From Combretum micranthum (lineage: Eukaryota; Streptophyta; Magnoliopsida; Myrtales; Combretaceae), in contig JAMXBD010001038.1 of NCBI GenBank assembly GCA_024138025.1, forward strand, positions 310,001 through 374,000: a stretch of 64,000 nucleotides of DNA. Reading direction: 5' to 3'. Below are positions 62,601 to 64,000 of the stretch, one piece after another. Numbering within the stretch: the first letter of the stretch is position 1; every line of letters begins with the position of its first letter. Under the pieces are notes generated by a model. The model saw only the letters and a program-made list of their open reading frames with translations, was not told where the DNA came from and ran no database searches. A program made the translations under genes and the position numbers.

Positions 62601-62732
62601 GCTGTTCTTCAAATCAAGCAAGAGAGTTTTTTGGTCCATTGGACATTGCCCAGAAACCAAAATTTTGTGTGCGCCCAAGAAACTGGAATATAAAACAATA
62701 AAAACAGGCCATATAATCAAGGAATGTCTCAT
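59655..62732 (-). pseudogene. Receptor-like protein (LRR-RLP, Ve1/RLP7 type), disrupted
   Basis: The whole gene layout is present, about 1020 codons. It has a signal peptide (first 28 or so residues) and an LRR N-terminal cap (about residues 31-70). A long series of plant-type LRRs follows (LxxLxLxxNxLxGxIP, such as LDLSDNNLTGFIP), interrupted before the last repeats. It ends with the cap region GNPGLCG, one membrane helix (near 59700-59785) and a short tail without a kinase. RLPs of this type are surface immune receptors. Three breaks exist: an in-frame TGA at 59-61 of 61900 (61959-61961), a frame change with a probable small deletion at about 60885-60910, and a one-base loss at about 60107. 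The first cap also lacks the usual Cys pair (NSSSWAGVEC). I therefore call it a pseudogene, unless the breaks are sequencing errors. Confidence 0.92.
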
Positions 62733-62760
62733 TGGAAGTGCTAAGAAGATCTGAGGTTGT

Positions 62761-64000
62761 TAATAAGCAGTCATACAAGTAAGTAAACAAAATTATTTAA
62801 ACAAGCTATATCTATTTTTATCTTCTCTTAGTATACTAATGCTACCACTTTACAAGCACAAGCAAGGTAACGAAATTAAGAGGAATAACTCACTCGTCCA
62901 TTTCGCGATCTTCTTAGTCGTAGTAATCCTTAGGAAAGGTAATCTCGCATCTTTTGTCACCTAGACAAAAGAAATACCCGGGATGAGTATTTGTAGAAAT
63001 TCTACTTAATCTTTCTAATTCTATTTCACTATGTCCGTCAAATTCGTATATAATGAAATTCCAATTTTAAAATGGCCATAACTTGCTCATTTTAACTCGG
63101 AATTTCCATATAATATACCGTTTTCTACCTATTTGAAAAGATCTATCCATTTCTAAGGTTATCTTTATATATAAGGTCATTTAGGCTCCGAAAACGTTGG
63201 GTACAAATTTAAAACGAATTTTTTTAGATTTTGCAAAGCCATTTTCTAACTCAATCTTTATTTTGAAGAAATATCTTGTAACAATATATATATATATATA
63301 TATATAAATGTATTTTTCTATAAATACTTTAAGTATATAGATAAGCTCACTTTATATGCAAAAATTCTAATGGTAGTGTCTCAACAATTTATTTCATAAA
63401 ACAATTCATTTTGAGTTGTTAAAACATTAACTTTGATAATTTTTTTTCAAGTATTTGAAGAAACTTTATATTTTCCTAGGTTTATAAATTTTATTTTCTT
63501 CATTCTTTTTCCAAAACAAGTAAATTTTTTCTTTAACCTTAGTTTTCATAAATTTTACTTCTAGTGATTAAAAATCAAATTTATCAAAAGTATATTAAGT
63601 TGTTGAAAACCTCTTTATGAATTTGTATGTTAGAATGGTTCGTGAGTCTTGTCTCTATTATTTTAAAATATAAGTTTTTGTTTTCTAAAACTTGTTCTTT
63701 TATTTGAAAAGAATCATTTTATTGGTAAAATCATTTGTTTCTAATCTTATCTTGTTTATATTATTTGAAAATAAGTCTTTTCTTTAGGGACTTGAAAATC
63801 ATTATTTTCCTAAGTGGGTTTGTAACTTTATAGGTTAATTTTATCTTAACTATGAAAACTAGTTGTTTCTTGGTTTTGTCATGGAGTTTAAAAGAGTTTA
63901 AATTTTAAGCTTTTTTACAAAAACTTTTAATATTAACAAATTATTCTACTAAAACTTAGGTTCCATAATATATAAAGAAAATATTTATTTCTTATGTTTC
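62761..64000 (-). mobile_element. L7: truncated giant LTR abutting the RLP start
   Basis: From 62761 it matches L3 (21180 onward, continuing at 25719), for example TAGTATACTAATGCTAC, GTAACGAAATTAAGAGG and TTTCTAATTCTATTTCACTA. Its left end is truncated: the usual terminal 0.9 kb is missing and the match starts 28 bases before the RLP ATG. It lacks the L4 insertion and so shows the empty site. It runs out of the window at the right. Confidence 0.85.

Overview
The window is nuclear plant DNA, most likely from a eudicot. It is AT-rich, has no operon-like gene packing, and is dominated by Ty3/gypsy LTR retrotransposons. The only cellular gene family is the plant receptor-like protein (RLP) family, with extracellular leucine-rich repeats (LRRs). 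I see no intact protein-coding gene; every recognisable coding region carries a stop, a frameshift or an insertion. About 53 kb is retrotransposon sequence in nested layers, and RLP remnants lie at the right-hand side.

Names used here: X1, X2 and X3 are three Athila-type elements. X1 (1 to about 7118, plus strand) shows its integrase end, a spacer, the extra Athila (env-like) ORF, and a 3' LTR. X2 (about 12260 to 50430, plus strand, cut by insertions) has a gag but no pol. X3 (29694-49715, minus strand) is structurally complete: two LTRs, primer binding site, gag, protease, RT/RNase H, integrase, env-like ORF, polypurine tract, and a perfect TGTAT target duplication. L1-L7 are seven copies of a very long LTR (TGTAARCCCC...GGGCGTGACA, 3.4-4.5 kb), none with internal sequence: L1 7332-11782 (+), L2 14260-17781 (-), L3 20282-28889 (-), L4 21483-25718 (- , inside L3), L5 34046-40942 (+), L6 37130-40564 (- , inside L5), L7 62761-64000 (- , cut by the window end). 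Six of them have readable 5-bp target duplications. The deepest nesting is L6 in L5 in X3 in X2.

The right side (50430-62760) is the older layer. It holds a broken RLP fragment (50440-53250) split by a 2-kb insertion, about 6.4 kb of AT-rich DNA without a recognisable gene, and an almost full-length RLP reading frame (59655-62732, minus) with one in-frame stop and two frame breaks. Only about 28 bases separate its start codon from L7.

The most unusual pattern is shared by X1, X2 and X3. Each carries its own short GC-rich motif, repeated many times in two places only: the spacer after its last gag/pol gene and its LTR. The three motifs are unrelated in sequence but sit at equivalent places. 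The three elements also share a duplicated signal near the 3' end: a hairpin followed by a purine tract, once at the 3' LTR border and again 1.0-1.25 kb upstream. Both look like cis-acting systems that are kept in position while their sequence changes.
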